Shown here: positions 45,841 to 54,855 of the stretch, one piece after another
How the letters are laid out: every line of letters starts with the position of its first letter
Numbering within the stretch: position 1 is the first letter of the stretch
Assembly: GCF_002699205.1 (NCBI RefSeq)
Contig: NZ_PABT01000027.1
Span: 124,001-188,000 of the forward strand
DNA length: 64,000 bases
From: Allomuricauda sp.
GTDB taxonomy: Bacteria; Bacteroidota; Bacteroidia; Flavobacteriales; Flavobacteriaceae
Reading direction: 5' to 3'
Made by a program: the position numbers and the translations under genes
Notes under the pieces: model-generated
What the model saw: the letters and a program-made list of their open reading frames with translations, nothing else
What the model was told of the DNA's origin: nothing
The model's database searches: none

Positions 45841-46182
45841 TTATAACACTTTGGAAATGTTCTCTGGGGGCCTTCCCAAAACGGCTTTTTCACCGTTGAC
45901 CACAATAGGTCTTTCTATCAATTTGGGATTCTCGACCATGGCGCTGATCACCTCATCATCGGACATGGCTTTACCTTTGAACTTTTCTTTCCAAACAGCT
46001 TCATTTTTCCGGACAAGGTCCATCGGGGCAATTCCCAAATAATCGATCAGGGTTTTTAGTTCCTCCTTACTTGGAACGTCTTCCAAATATCTGATTATTT
46101 CAAACTCTTTTCCGGATTTTTCCAGTATGGCCAAACCTTCCCTGGATTTTCTACATCTTGGATTATGGTATATTTTTATCAT
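45841..46182 (-). CDS. ArsC/Spx-family thioredoxin-like protein
   Basis: 113 residues with a thioredoxin-like fold. It has the active-site Cys10 in HNPRCRKSREG, the LIERPIVV segment with the conserved Arg, and the C-terminal LGRPPE motif. These match glutaredoxin-dependent arsenate reductase (ArsC, HNPxCxxS type), although many Bacteroidetes members have no link to arsenic. No arsB, arsR or acr3 is nearby. It follows prfB by 10 bases on the same strand and is probably co-transcribed with it. Confidence 0.82.
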   Translation of the reverse strand: MIKIYHNPRCRKSREGLAILEKSGKEFEIIRYLEDVPSKEELKTLIDYLGIAPMDLVRKNEAVWKEKFKGKAMSDDEVISAMVENPKLIERPIVVNGEKAVLGRPPENISKVL

Positions 46183-46192
46183 TTTTTTGATT

Positions 46193-47294
46193 TTATTCCT
46201 GTTCCTCTTTTTGCCCCATCATCATCAGATAGGCCTTTAAAAAGGCGTCCAGGTCGCCATCCATTACGGCATCAACATTTCCGGTCTCTTCTCCTGTACG
46301 CACATCTTTTACCAATTTATAAGGGTGCATTACGTAGTTTCGAATCTGTGACCCCCATTCTATCTTCATTTTGGAGGATTCTATTTCGGCACGGGCCTCT
46401 TGTTTTTTGCGAAGTTCGATTTCGTACAATTGGGATTTCAACATTTTCATCGCCGTTGCCCTATTATCGTGCTGCGAACGTGAGTCTGAACAAGAGATTT
46501 GGATTCCAGTGGGTTTGTGAACCAACTGTACCTTGGTCTCCACCTTGTTCACATTTTGCCCCCCTGCGCCACTAGATCTTGCTGTGGTAATCTCTATATC
46601 GGATGGGTTTACTTCGATTTCAATACTATCGTCCACCAAAGGATATACATAAACGGAAGCAAAGGAAGTGTGCCTTTTGGCATTGCTGTCAAAAGGGGAG
46701 ATACGGACCAATCGGTGTACTCCATTTTCCCCTTTCAGCCAACCGAAGGCATATTCTCCTTCAATTTCCAAAGTAACGGTCTTTATTCCAGCTACATCAC
46801 CAGCTTGGTAATTGAGCTCCTTTATTTTGTAACCGTTCTTTTCTGCCCACATCATATACATCCGCATAAGCATGGATGCCCAATCGCAACTTTCGGTACC
46901 ACCTGCACCTGCGGTAATTTGAAGTACCGCCGTAAGTTCGTCCCCTTCGTCCGAGAGCATATTCCTGAATTCCAATTTTTCAATGGCCACCAAGGCCTTG
47001 TTGAATTGTTTGGTCACTTCCTCTTCAGAAACCTCACCGAGCTGTTGGAACTCCATAAGTACCTCAAGGTCACCAATCAATGTTTTGGCTTCCTCATAAT
47101 CTTCCACCCATTTCTTTTTGGATTTTATGGACTGCATTTGTTTTTGGGCTTCTTGTGGATTGTCCCAAAAACCAGGGGCAAGGGTCTTTTCTTCCTCGTT
47201 CTCTATTTCAATAAGTTTGGCATCAATGTCAAAGATACCTCCTTAACGCACCAAGGCGCTCAATAAGATCTTTCTGCTGATCTGTGGTTACCAT
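46193..47294 (-). CDS. prfB: Peptide chain release factor 2, programmed +1 frameshift
   Basis: Two frames are joined. The first is 47294 to 47232 (21 codons, ATG GTA ACC...) ending at an in-frame TGA at 47231-47229. Reading resumes in the +1 frame from 47230 (GAC ATT GAT...) to 46193, with base 47231 skipped, giving 366 residues. Decoding motifs are intact: SPF in [12 protein letters not shown], specific to RF2 for UGA/UAA, and GGQ in [11 protein letters not shown], for peptidyl-tRNA hydrolysis. Without the shift, an N-terminally short 314-residue start at 47137 would be annotated, which is wrong. arsC-like follows on the same strand. Confidence 0.95.
47228..47243 (-). promoter_or_regulatory. 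prfB autoregulatory frameshift site
   Basis: On the - strand the order is AGGAGG, TAT, CTT, TGA, C: an internal Shine-Dalgarno-like stimulator, a 3-base spacer, the slippery CTT and the UGA stop followed by C. This is the RF2 arrangement in which low RF2 favours a +1 shift at UGA. Confidence 0.93.
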
Positions 47295-47513
47295 GTAATC
47301 AATTTTTGGGTAAAAATAAGCTTCTTTCTTCACATGGCCCTATCATAATTTACAATACCATCCTAAAAAAAACGTTGGATACCATGGAAAAAAATGAAAT
47401 GCATAAAATACTCGGTTCAATTTTATCAAATTTTGACCTACCCTTATTTGTTGTTTTTGCGTAGAGGTTTTTAAAAATGATTTCCATAATTTAGAGCAAT
47501 ATTTAACCGGGTT

Positions 47514-49916
47514 ATGAAGAACACGACTACGCTCATCGCTTTATTTTATTTTATCTGCTCCTCACTGGGAGCCCAAACATTTGAAAAGACCAAGGATTTT
47601 CAAAAATTCACAGGTTATTTTAATTTCTATTACGATGATTCCAATGACAAAATCTACCTTCAGGTTGATGATCTGGAAAAGGATTTTTTATACGTTTATT
47701 CCCTAAGCAGTGGGATCGGAAGCAACGATATTGGCCTAGACCGTGGACAATTGGGTAATGAACAGGTGGTATATTTCAAAAAAGTTGGAAAAAAACTGCT
47801 TTTGGTCCAGCCCAACCAAAAATTCAGGGCCATCACCGATAACGAACTTGAAAGAAAATCTGTGGAGCAGGCCTTTGCCAAGTCCATTTTGGAAGGTTTT
47901 GAAATCGTGGAGGAATCCAAGGGGAGTTACCTTATAGATTTTACCGATTTTTTAATGAGGGATGCACACGGGGTGTCCAACAGATTAAAAAGGGCAAAAC
48001 AAGGTACTTACAGTTTGGATAAGAAAAAAAGTGCGTTGGCATTTGACCGCACCAAGGCGTTCCCGAAAAATGTGGAGTTTGATGTGACCCTGACCTTTAA
48101 GGGCAATCCACAAGGTGACTGGATCCGTTCCGTAGCCCCGACGCCAAGTTTGGTTACCGTGGCGCAGCACCATTCATTGATTGAGCTTCCTGACGATAAT
48201 TTTGAAAAAAGACTGTACGATCCACGAAGTGGGGGGTACCCATTTGCCTATTATGATTATGCAACTCCTGTTCAAGAATCCCTGGTAAAAAGGTTTATTA
48301 GGAGACACAGGCTCAAAAAGAAAGACCCGAACGCAGAAGTTAGCGAACCCGTAGAACCCATAGTTTATTACTTGGACAACGGTACTCCGGAACCCATACG
48401 TTCCGCTTTGTTGGAAGGCGGAAGATGGTGGAACCAAGCCTTTGAGGCGGCAGGGTACAAAAATGCCTTCCAAATGAAAATGCTCCCCGACGATGCCGAC
48501 CCGCTTGATATCCGTTATAATGTGGTTCAATGGGTGCACCGTTCCACAAGGGGATGGAGTTATGGGGCCAGTGTGGTGGACCCAAGAACAGGGGAAATAT
48601 TAAAGGGACATGTGAGTTTGGGAAGTCTGCGTATCCGTCAAGATTTTTTAATTGCCCAAGCCTTGATGAACAAACCGTTTGAGGAAAGAGACGACAACTA
48701 TGAGCCTATGTTGGAATTGGCACTGGCGAGAATCCGTCAGCTTTCCGCACACGAGATAGGACATACCCTTGGATTTGCCCACAATTTTGCAGCTAGCACA
48801 AATAATAGGGCATCCGTTATGGATTATCCACATCCGCAGTTTGAATTAAATGGAGGGGAAATCAGTTTTGAGAACGCCTATGATACAGGTATCGGGGAGT
48901 GGGACAAAGTAACTGTGGCTTATGCTTATTCGGATTTTCCCGAAGGCACAGATGAAACGGAGGCACTCAATGCTATTTTGAAAAAAGCCCAAGATGCCGG
49001 ACTGCGCTATATTTCCGATCAAGATGCCCGACCAAAAGGAGGTGCGCACGCATTGGCCCATTTGTGGGACAACGGGAAAAGTGCCGGCCAGGAATTGGAA
49101 AACATGTTGAAAATCAGAAAGAAGGCTATTGAAAACTTCTCGGTGGACAATATTAAAACAGGGGAACCCTATTCTATTTTAGAAGACGTTTTTGTTCCAT
49201 TATATTTCTTCCACAGATACCAAACCGAAGCCGTTTCAAAGGTCATTGGCGGTTTGGACTATAACTACGCTGTAAAAGATGGTGGGCAAACTCCGGTTGT
49301 GCCCGTGGACAAATCGGTACAGGAAAGTGCCATTGAATCCATCCTAAAAACTTTGGATGCAGAAGTAATTGCCGTTCCAAAGGACAAATTGGACCTTTTT
49401 CCGCCAAGAGCGATTGGCTTCGGTCGTTCCAGGGAGTCTTTTAAAGGAAGGACCGGGGTAAGTTTTGATGCACTATCCGTTGCTGAAACCGCCGCGGATA
49501 TGACCTTGGAATTGTTGCTTCATCCAGAACGTGCTTCCCGGCTTATTCAGCAAAAAAGCTTGGACAAGAACCAAATGGGATTAAAAGAGGTATTGGACAA
49601 GACCATCAAAGCCACTTTTGACCTATCGCACCGTGATGATTACGAACAGGAAGTACAGAACACCATTAATTTCAGGGTACTTTATCACATTATGAACTTG
49701 GCCGCCCATGATCAAGTCCACCCACAAGTAAATGCCATTGCCAATGAAGCTCTGAACAATTTGAAAACAAAATTGTTGAGTGGAGGTAAAAATGCCATAG
49801 CCGCAGAGATGGTAAGAAGAATAGATGCTTTTATGGAAAAACCTTCCGAATTTAAACTTGTTCCAGTTTCGAAAATCCCGGATGGTTCCCCTATTGGTAT
49901 GGACTGCATGGATTAA
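47514..49916 (+). CDS. Secreted zinc-dependent metalloprotease (DUF5117/DUF4953 type)
   Basis: 800 residues with a signal peptide (LIALFYFICSSLGAQ). The N-terminal beta domain (about 25-200) has FYYDDSNDKIYLQV and LDRGQLGNEQVVYF. The catalytic domain carries HEIGHTLGFAH (H413, E414, H417, H423), a metzincin-like HExxHxxGxxH zinc site, followed by a Met-turn-like SVMDYP. The long C-terminal region is helical. No T9SS signal is present, so it is probably periplasmic. It is followed after 5 bases by the threonine aldolase gene. Confidence 0.86.
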   Translation: MKNTTTLIALFYFICSSLGAQTFEKTKDFQKFTGYFNFYYDDSNDKIYLQVDDLEKDFLYVYSLSSGIGSNDIGLDRGQLGNEQVVYFKKVGKKLLLVQPNQKFRAITDNELERKSVEQAFAKSILEGFEIVEESKGSYLIDFTDFLMRDAHGVSNRLKRAKQGTYSLDKKKSALAFDRTKAFPKNVEFDVTLTFKGNPQGDWIRSVAPTPSLVTVAQHHSLIELPDDNFEKRLYDPRSGGYPFAYYDYATPVQESLVKRFIRRHRLKKKDPNAEVSEPVEPIVYYLDNGTPEPIRSALLEGGRWWNQAFEAAGYKNAFQMKMLPDDADPLDIRYNVVQWVHRSTRGWSYGASVVDPRTGEILKGHVSLGSLRIRQDFLIAQALMNKPFEERDDNYEPMLELALARIRQLSAHEIGHTLGFAHNFAASTNNRASVMDYPHPQFELNGGEISFENAYDTGIGEWDKVTVAYAYSDFPEGTDETEALNAILKKAQDAGLRYISDQDARPKGGAHALAHLWDNGKSAGQELENMLKIRKKAIENFSVDNIKTGEPYSILEDVFVPLYFFHRYQTEAVSKVIGGLDYNYAVKDGGQTPVVPVDKSVQESAIESILKTLDAEVIAVPKDKLDLFPPRAIGFGRSRESFKGRTGVSFDALSVAETAADMTLELLLHPERASRLIQQKSLDKNQMGLKEVLDKTIKATFDLSHRDDYEQEVQNTINFRVLYHIMNLAAHDQVHPQVNAIANEALNNLKTKLLSGGKNAIAAEMVRRIDAFMEKPSEFKLVPVSKIPDGSPIGMDCMD

Positions 49917-49921
49917 TTTTT

Positions 49922-50947
49922 ATGGAGATAAACTTAATAAGTGACACTGTTACAAAGCCTTCAACGGAGATGTTGGAGGCCATGATGAATGCGAAAGTAG
50001 GGGATGACGTTTTCAAGAATGACCCTACGGTAAACGAATTGGAATCAAAAGTAGCTGAATATTTTGGCATGGAGGCCGCCCTGTTTTTTCCCAGTGGCAC
50101 CATGACCAACCAAACGGCGATAAAAATACATACCCAACCAGGAGACCAATTAATATGTGACAAGTACGCGCACGTGTACAATTACGAAGGAGGTGGTGTG
50201 AGTTTCAATAGCGGGGTTTCCTGCAAACTGGTTGACGGAGACCGAGGCATGATGACGGCCGAACAGGTAAGAGCTTCCATCAACCCACCAGATTTTTACC
50301 ATAGTCCCTTAACTTCTTTAGTCTGTATAGAAAACACCACAAACAAGGGGGGAGGGGCCTGCTGGGATTTTGAGGAATTAAGAAAAATCCGAAAAGTCTG
50401 TGATGGGCACAACCTAAAATATCATTTGGATGGTGCACGGCTCTGGAATGCCTTGGTAAAAAAAGGAGAGGATCCAAAAGCATACGGACAGCTTTTTGAC
50501 ACCATCAGTGTATGCTTAAGTAAAGGTCTGGGATGCCCTGTGGGTTCTGTTTTGGTGGGAAATAAAGAAGCTATTGACAAGGCCATAAGAATCCGTAAAA
50601 TTTTTGGGGGAGGTATGCGGCAATCTGGCTATTTGGCCGCTGCGGGAATCTATGCGTTGGAAAACAATGTGGAACGATTGGCGGAAGACCACAAAAAGGC
50701 CGGGGAAATAGGAGAGGTGCTCAAGTCCCTGGATTTCATTAAAAAAGTGGAGCCCATCGAGACCAATATCATCATTTTTGAAATTGATGAATCCAAAATG
50801 TCATCTGAGGTATTCTTGGAAAAATTGACCGAAAACCAGGTTTCCATAATCGGGATGGGGCAAGGAAAATTACGTATCGTAACCCATTTGGATTACACCG
50901 ATGACATGCACGAGCAATTTTTGAAAATTCTTAAGGCAATAGGATAG
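49922..50947 (+). CDS. ltaE: Low-specificity L-threonine aldolase
   Basis: 341 residues, a fold-type I PLP enzyme of the beta-eliminating lyase family. The PLP Lys is K201 in SVCLSKGLGCPVGS. The conserved start LISDTVTKPSTEML, GDDVF, the FPSGTMTNQ segment, and HLDGARLWNA with the Asp and Arg are present. It cleaves L-threonine or L-allo-threonine to glycine and acetaldehyde. The 5-base spacing to the metalloprotease gene suggests one transcript. Confidence 0.9.
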   Translation: MEINLISDTVTKPSTEMLEAMMNAKVGDDVFKNDPTVNELESKVAEYFGMEAALFFPSGTMTNQTAIKIHTQPGDQLICDKYAHVYNYEGGGVSFNSGVSCKLVDGDRGMMTAEQVRASINPPDFYHSPLTSLVCIENTTNKGGGACWDFEELRKIRKVCDGHNLKYHLDGARLWNALVKKGEDPKAYGQLFDTISVCLSKGLGCPVGSVLVGNKEAIDKAIRIRKIFGGGMRQSGYLAAAGIYALENNVERLAEDHKKAGEIGEVLKSLDFIKKVEPIETNIIIFEIDESKMSSEVFLEKLTENQVSIIGMGQGKLRIVTHLDYTDDMHEQFLKILKAIG

Positions 50948-50999
50948 TTTTGGGTGTTGGTCAGTGGGCCATTGGTTAATGATGATTGTCCCTGGCAAA

Positions 51000-51027
51000 G
51001 AGATTTTTCGACTGCACTCAGGATGAC
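51000..51027 (-). repeat. Dispersed REP-like repeat copy
   Basis: Read on the - strand it is GTCATCCTGAGTGC followed by AGTCGAAAAATCTC, resembling the GTCATTCTGAAC...GAATCTC block inside the FN3 gene at about 5349-5376. It lies in the 146-base gap between the threonine aldolase and ybaB, next to a CAGTGGGCCATTGG stretch that resembles the left arm at 5282. Confidence 0.45.
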
Positions 51028-51093
51028 CTAATAGCAACAACTCACGGACTTCTTATATCCGAAATCCGACCATTGCTTTCTTTCTACTAAAAA

Positions 51094-51420
51094 CTACTTC
51101 ATAAAAGCGTCCATCCCTGGAATATTCGGCATACCCTCTTTGGCCACTGCGGCCAATTCAGCTTCATTTACTTTAGTGGCTTTTTCAATAGCCTTGTTTA
51201 GGGTCAGTACCAAATAATCTTCCAATTGTTCCTTGTCTTCCAAAAGGGAATCATCAATGGCTATGGATTTTATTTCACGGTTGGCCGTCAGTGTTACTTT
51301 TAATAATCCATCGGTAGATGCTTCATCGATCATCACGGTGTTCAACCGTTCTTTAGTAGCTTCAACCTTCTTCTGGGTTTCCTTTAATTTACCCATCATT
51401 CCCATAAGATCTCCAAACAT
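51094..51420 (-). CDS. YbaB/EbfC family nucleoid-associated protein
   Basis: 108 residues. The N-terminus [26 protein letters not shown], the middle [16 protein letters not shown] and the helical C-terminus match the YbaB fold, a dimer that binds DNA with a tweezer shape. It is often next to dnaX/recR in other phyla but not here. It is divergent from the S9 peptidase gene with 60 bases between them. Confidence 0.9.
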   Translation of the reverse strand: MFGDLMGMMGKLKETQKKVEATKERLNTVMIDEASTDGLLKVTLTANREIKSIAIDDSLLEDKEQLEDYLVLTLNKAIEKATKVNEAELAAVAKEGMPNIPGMDAFMK

Positions 51421-51447
51421 AACTGACCAATTTTATTTAATGTAGTT

Positions 51448-51455
51448 CAAAAGTA
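51448..51455 (-). promoter_or_regulatory. Candidate -7 box TACTTTTG for ybaB
   Basis: An exact TAnnTTTG match 27 bases from the ATG at 51420, in the divergent gap. Confidence 0.45.
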
Positions 51456-51480
51456 GTAAATTGGTTAAAATCATAAACAT

Positions 51481-53619
51481 ATGAGACCGACTATTTCCGG
51501 AATTGACATTCTGTTATTATGTCTTATTTTTGCAAGTTCTTGCAAAAACAACAAAGACGAATCCATGAGTATAGCTCCCCCCGTAGCACCCAAACATCCG
51601 ACACAACTCGAAAAGCACGGTGATGTTAGAATTGACGATTATTATTGGATGAACAATAGGGAGGACCAGAAAGTTCTCGATTATTTGAATGCCGAGAACG
51701 AGTACTACCAAAAAATGACCGCCCACACCAAAAAATTCCAAGAGGAACTTTTTAATGAAATGAAGGGCAGGATCAAGGAAGATGATTCTTCGGTACCTTA
51801 TAAATTGGATGGATACTGGTACATTACCCGTTATGAAGAGGGCAAAGAATATCCGATTTACTCTAGGAAAAAGGAAAGCCTGGAGGCTGAGGAAGAGTTG
51901 TTGTTCGATTGTAATGAAATGGCCAAAGGCCATGAGTTCTTCAACTTGCGAGGTGTTTCCATCAGCCCGGATAACACCATGGCTTCCTTTGGAACGGATA
52001 CCATTTCCAGAAGACAGTACAACATTCAGATAAAAAACCTTATAACAGGTGAAATTTATCCGGACATCATTGAAAACACGACGGGCAGTTCTGTTTGGGC
52101 CAATGATAACAAAACCCTTTTCTACACCAAAAAAGACCCCGTTACATTGCGTTCCGACAAAATTTTTAAACATGTTTTAGGGACTTCGACCGAAGAGGAT
52201 GAATTGGTTTTTCATGAGAAAGACTCTACCTACAACACTTTTGTTTACAAGACCAAATCCAGAAAATATATTGTAATAGGTTCCAGTAGCACATTGACGT
52301 CGGAATATAGAATTCTGAATGCTGATAATCCAGAAGGCGAGTTCAAAGTTTTTTCCCCACGGGAAAAAGGGGTGGAGTATGGCATATCCCATTTTGAGGA
52401 TAATTTCTACATTTTGACGAACAAGGACAATGCCACCAATTTTAAACTGATGAGGACCGATGAAAAAAATACTGCTTCCGAACATTGGGAGGAATTTATC
52501 CCCCACCGAGAGGATGTATTGTTGGAGGACGTGGAGATTTTTAGGGATTATTATGTTTTGACAGAGCGTAAAAATGGCCTGAACCAAATGCAAATCGCCA
52601 AGTGGGATGGTTCGGACAGTTATTATTTGCCGTTTGACAGTGAAACTTATGTGGCCGGACCTTCGGTAAACCTTGATTTTGATACGAAAGTCCTTCGTTA
52701 CTACTATAACGAAATGGGTGAGCCCTATGCCATTATCGATTTTGATATGGAAACCAAGACCAAGACCATTAAAAAGCAGCAAGAGGTATTGGGAGGTAAA
52801 TTCGATAAAGACAACTACAAAACAGAACGCCTATGGGCCACTGCGAGGGATGGTAAAAAAGTGCCTATATCCATAATCTACCATAAAAACACCCCTTTGG
52901 ACGGTACAAGCCCGTTGTTGCAATACGGTTATGGTTCTTATGGTGCCACAATAGACCCATATTTTTCATCCATTCGACTGAGTTTGTTGGATCGTGGTTT
53001 CATCTACGCCATAGCCCATGTCAGGGGAGGGGAGTATCTGGGACGGCCATGGTACGAGGACGGTAAATTATTGAACAAGAAAAACACCTTTACCGATTTC
53101 ATCGATGTTTCTAAATTTTTAATAGCGCAAAAATATACCAGTCCAGATCATTTGTATGCCATGGGCGGTTCCGCCGGTGGACTTTTGATGGGAGCCGTCA
53201 TTAATATGGCACCGGAATTATATCATGGGGTAATTGCCTCGGTACCTTTTGTTGATGTGGTCACTACCATGCTCGACGATACCATTCCTTTGACCACTGG
53301 TGAATATGACGAGTGGGGAAACCCGAATGAAAAGGAATATTATGATTATATTAAATCGTATTCCCCCTATGATAATGTAGAGGCCAAGGAATATCCCCAT
53401 TTATATGTGTCCACAGGGTTGCACGATTCTCAGGTACAATATTGGGAACCAGCCAAATGGGTTGCTAAATTGAGGGAGTACAAAACTGACGACAACCTGT
53501 TGTTTTTGGATACGAACATGGATGCCGGGCACGGTGGAGCATCAGGTCGTTTTGAGGCTCTGAAAGAGACCGCAAAGGAATATGCGTTTATTTTGGACCT
53601 TGAGGGAAAAGCCCTTTAA
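51481..53619 (+). CDS. S9 family prolyl oligopeptidase/oligopeptidase B-like lipoprotein
   Basis: 712 residues. The start IDILLLCLIFASSC is a hydrophobic signal with a Cys that fits a slightly imperfect lipobox. A seven-bladed propeller (about 100-430) precedes the alpha/beta hydrolase domain: S564 in GGSAGG, D649 in GLHDSQV, H684 in DAGHGGASGRF. HVRGGEYLGRPWYEDGK and the acidic residues near the active site suggest an oligopeptidase B-like (PtrB) specificity for basic residues. It cleaves short peptides in the periplasm or at the surface. Confidence 0.9.
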   Translation: MRPTISGIDILLLCLIFASSCKNNKDESMSIAPPVAPKHPTQLEKHGDVRIDDYYWMNNREDQKVLDYLNAENEYYQKMTAHTKKFQEELFNEMKGRIKEDDSSVPYKLDGYWYITRYEEGKEYPIYSRKKESLEAEEELLFDCNEMAKGHEFFNLRGVSISPDNTMASFGTDTISRRQYNIQIKNLITGEIYPDIIENTTGSSVWANDNKTLFYTKKDPVTLRSDKIFKHVLGTSTEEDELVFHEKDSTYNTFVYKTKSRKYIVIGSSSTLTSEYRILNADNPEGEFKVFSPREKGVEYGISHFEDNFYILTNKDNATNFKLMRTDEKNTASEHWEEFIPHREDVLLEDVEIFRDYYVLTERKNGLNQMQIAKWDGSDSYYLPFDSETYVAGPSVNLDFDTKVLRYYYNEMGEPYAIIDFDMETKTKTIKKQQEVLGGKFDKDNYKTERLWATARDGKKVPISIIYHKNTPLDGTSPLLQYGYGSYGATIDPYFSSIRLSLLDRGFIYAIAHVRGGEYLGRPWYEDGKLLNKKNTFTDFIDVSKFLIAQKYTSPDHLYAMGGSAGGLLMGAVINMAPELYHGVIASVPFVDVVTTMLDDTIPLTTGEYDEWGNPNEKEYYDYIKSYSPYDNVEAKEYPHLYVSTGLHDSQVQYWEPAKWVAKLREYKTDDNLLFLDTNMDAGHGGASGRFEALKETAKEYAFILDLEGKAL

Positions 53620-53629
53620 AAAAAAATGT

Positions 53630-53637
53630 TACATTTG
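53630..53637 (+). promoter_or_regulatory. Candidate -7 box TACATTTG for the CBS-like gene
   Basis: An exact TAnnTTTG match. It would place the transcript start near 53643, at the foot of the hairpin at 53641-53674. Confidence 0.45.
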
Positions 53638-53640
53638 CAT

Positions 53641-53674
53641 GGAATAATTTTCTTATTAATATGAGAATTATTCC
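53641..53674 (+). promoter_or_regulatory. Leader hairpin upstream of the CBS-like gene
   Basis: GGAATAATT and AATTATTCC form a perfect 9-bp base, extended by a wobble and two more pairs, ending 15 bases before ATG 53690. It would form the very 5' end of the mRNA. Confidence 0.45.
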
Positions 53675-53689
53675 TACCTAATACCAGTT

Positions 53690-54730
53690 ATGAAGAAACA
53701 GATAAATGCGCACAGCAATATCCTAGACCTAATTGGAAGTACCCCCTTAGTTAAGCTGAACAGAATTACAGCCCCGCTTACTGGAAATTTCTATGCTAAA
53801 CTGGAATGCTTTAACCCCGGACATTCTTCAAAAGATAGAATTGCGATTCATATCATTGAAGAAGCCGAGCGAAAAGGAATTCTTAAACCGGGTAGTACCA
53901 TTATTGAGACCACATCGGGCAATACAGGCTTTAGCTTGGCCATGGTGAGCATCGTTAAGGGATACAAATGTATTTTGGCCGTAAGTTCGAAATCATCCCC
54001 TGACAAGATTGATATGTTACGCTCCATGGGCGCCAAGGTATATGTTTGTCCAGCTCACGTAAGTGCCGATGATCCACGTTCCTACTATGAAGTGGCAAAA
54101 CGTCTGCACAGTGAAACACCAAATTCAATTTACGTCAACCAGTATTTTAACGAGCTTAATATCCACGCCCATTATTCCAGTACGGGACCCGAAATCTGGG
54201 AACAGACCAATGGTCTTATCACCCATTTGGTGGCTTGTAGTGGAACAGGGGGGACCATTTCCGGTATAGCCCGTTATTTGAAGGAACAAAACCCCAATAT
54301 TAAAGTATTGGGAGTAGATGCTTATGGTTCCGTGTTGAAAAAATATCATGAAACCGGAGAGTTCGATCACAATGAAGTATATCCCTACCGAATTGAAGGG
54401 TTGGGTAAAAATTTGATTCCGGACGCTACCGATTTCAACAGTATAGATAGATATGTTAAGGTAACCGATGGCGAAAGTGCCCATATGGCCCGTAAATTGG
54501 CCCATACCGAAGGTATATTTGCTGGTTATACCAGTGGGGCAGCCACCCAGGCACTGTACCAATTGAATACCGAAGGTGAGTTTACCGAAGATAGCAACGT
54601 TGTTGTTGTGTTCCCTGATCACGGTTCTAGGTATATGAGCAAGGTATACAGTAATGAATGGATGGAAAACCAAGGTTTTTTCGATATTCAAGATGCCGAA
54701 GTACCTGAAGAAATCCATTATATTAAATAA
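53690..54730 (+). CDS. PLP beta-replacement enzyme (cysteine synthase / cystathionine beta-synthase-like)
   Basis: 346 residues, fold-type II PLP enzyme. It has K48 in GHSSKDRIA, the substrate loop TTSGNTG, the phosphate-binding Gly loop SGTGGTISG, and the C-terminal YTSGAA. The segment [18 protein letters not shown] and the SYYEVAKRL region are closer to cystathionine beta-synthase than to CysK; there is no C-terminal CBS regulatory pair. The product could be cysteine, cystathionine or cysteate. The next gene, after a terminator, is an alpha-oxoamine synthase, which makes cysteate synthesis for sulfonolipids a serious possibility. The function is inferred; the family is secure. Confidence 0.85.
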   Translation: MKKQINAHSNILDLIGSTPLVKLNRITAPLTGNFYAKLECFNPGHSSKDRIAIHIIEEAERKGILKPGSTIIETTSGNTGFSLAMVSIVKGYKCILAVSSKSSPDKIDMLRSMGAKVYVCPAHVSADDPRSYYEVAKRLHSETPNSIYVNQYFNELNIHAHYSSTGPEIWEQTNGLITHLVACSGTGGTISGIARYLKEQNPNIKVLGVDAYGSVLKKYHETGEFDHNEVYPYRIEGLGKNLIPDATDFNSIDRYVKVTDGESAHMARKLAHTEGIFAGYTSGAATQALYQLNTEGEFTEDSNVVVVFPDHGSRYMSKVYSNEWMENQGFFDIQDAEVPEEIHYIK

Positions 54731-54754
54731 AACCAATACCCTATAACACCTCAG

Positions 54755-54784
54755 AACGGCAATGAAAAACATTGCCGTTTTTTT
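54755..54784 (+). terminator. Rho-independent terminator after the CBS-like gene
   Basis: AACGGCAATG and its complement around AAAAA, followed by a T-run. It separates this gene from the alpha-oxoamine synthase. Confidence 0.88.
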
Positions 54785-54824
54785 ATATCTGGGTATTTCG
54801 TTATGCGAGGTTCATAAAAATCTA

Positions 54825-54832
54825 TATTTTTG
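54825..54832 (+). promoter_or_regulatory. Candidate -7 box TATTTTTG for the alpha-oxoamine synthase
   Basis: An exact TAnnTTTG match 23 bases before ATG 54856, just after a terminator. Confidence 0.45.
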
Positions 54833-54855
54833 CATTTGAATTTAATTTAAGGTAG

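Noticed and set aside
46499-47266. A 255-residue open frame on + opposite prfB
   Set aside because: It is wholly antisense to prfB, with Phe- and Cys-rich composition of no known family.
47137-47294. A short unrelated peptide gene upstream of a shorter prfB
   Set aside because: The 21-codon frame ends in the canonical RF2 frameshift site and its continuation is the RF2 N-terminus, so it is part of prfB.
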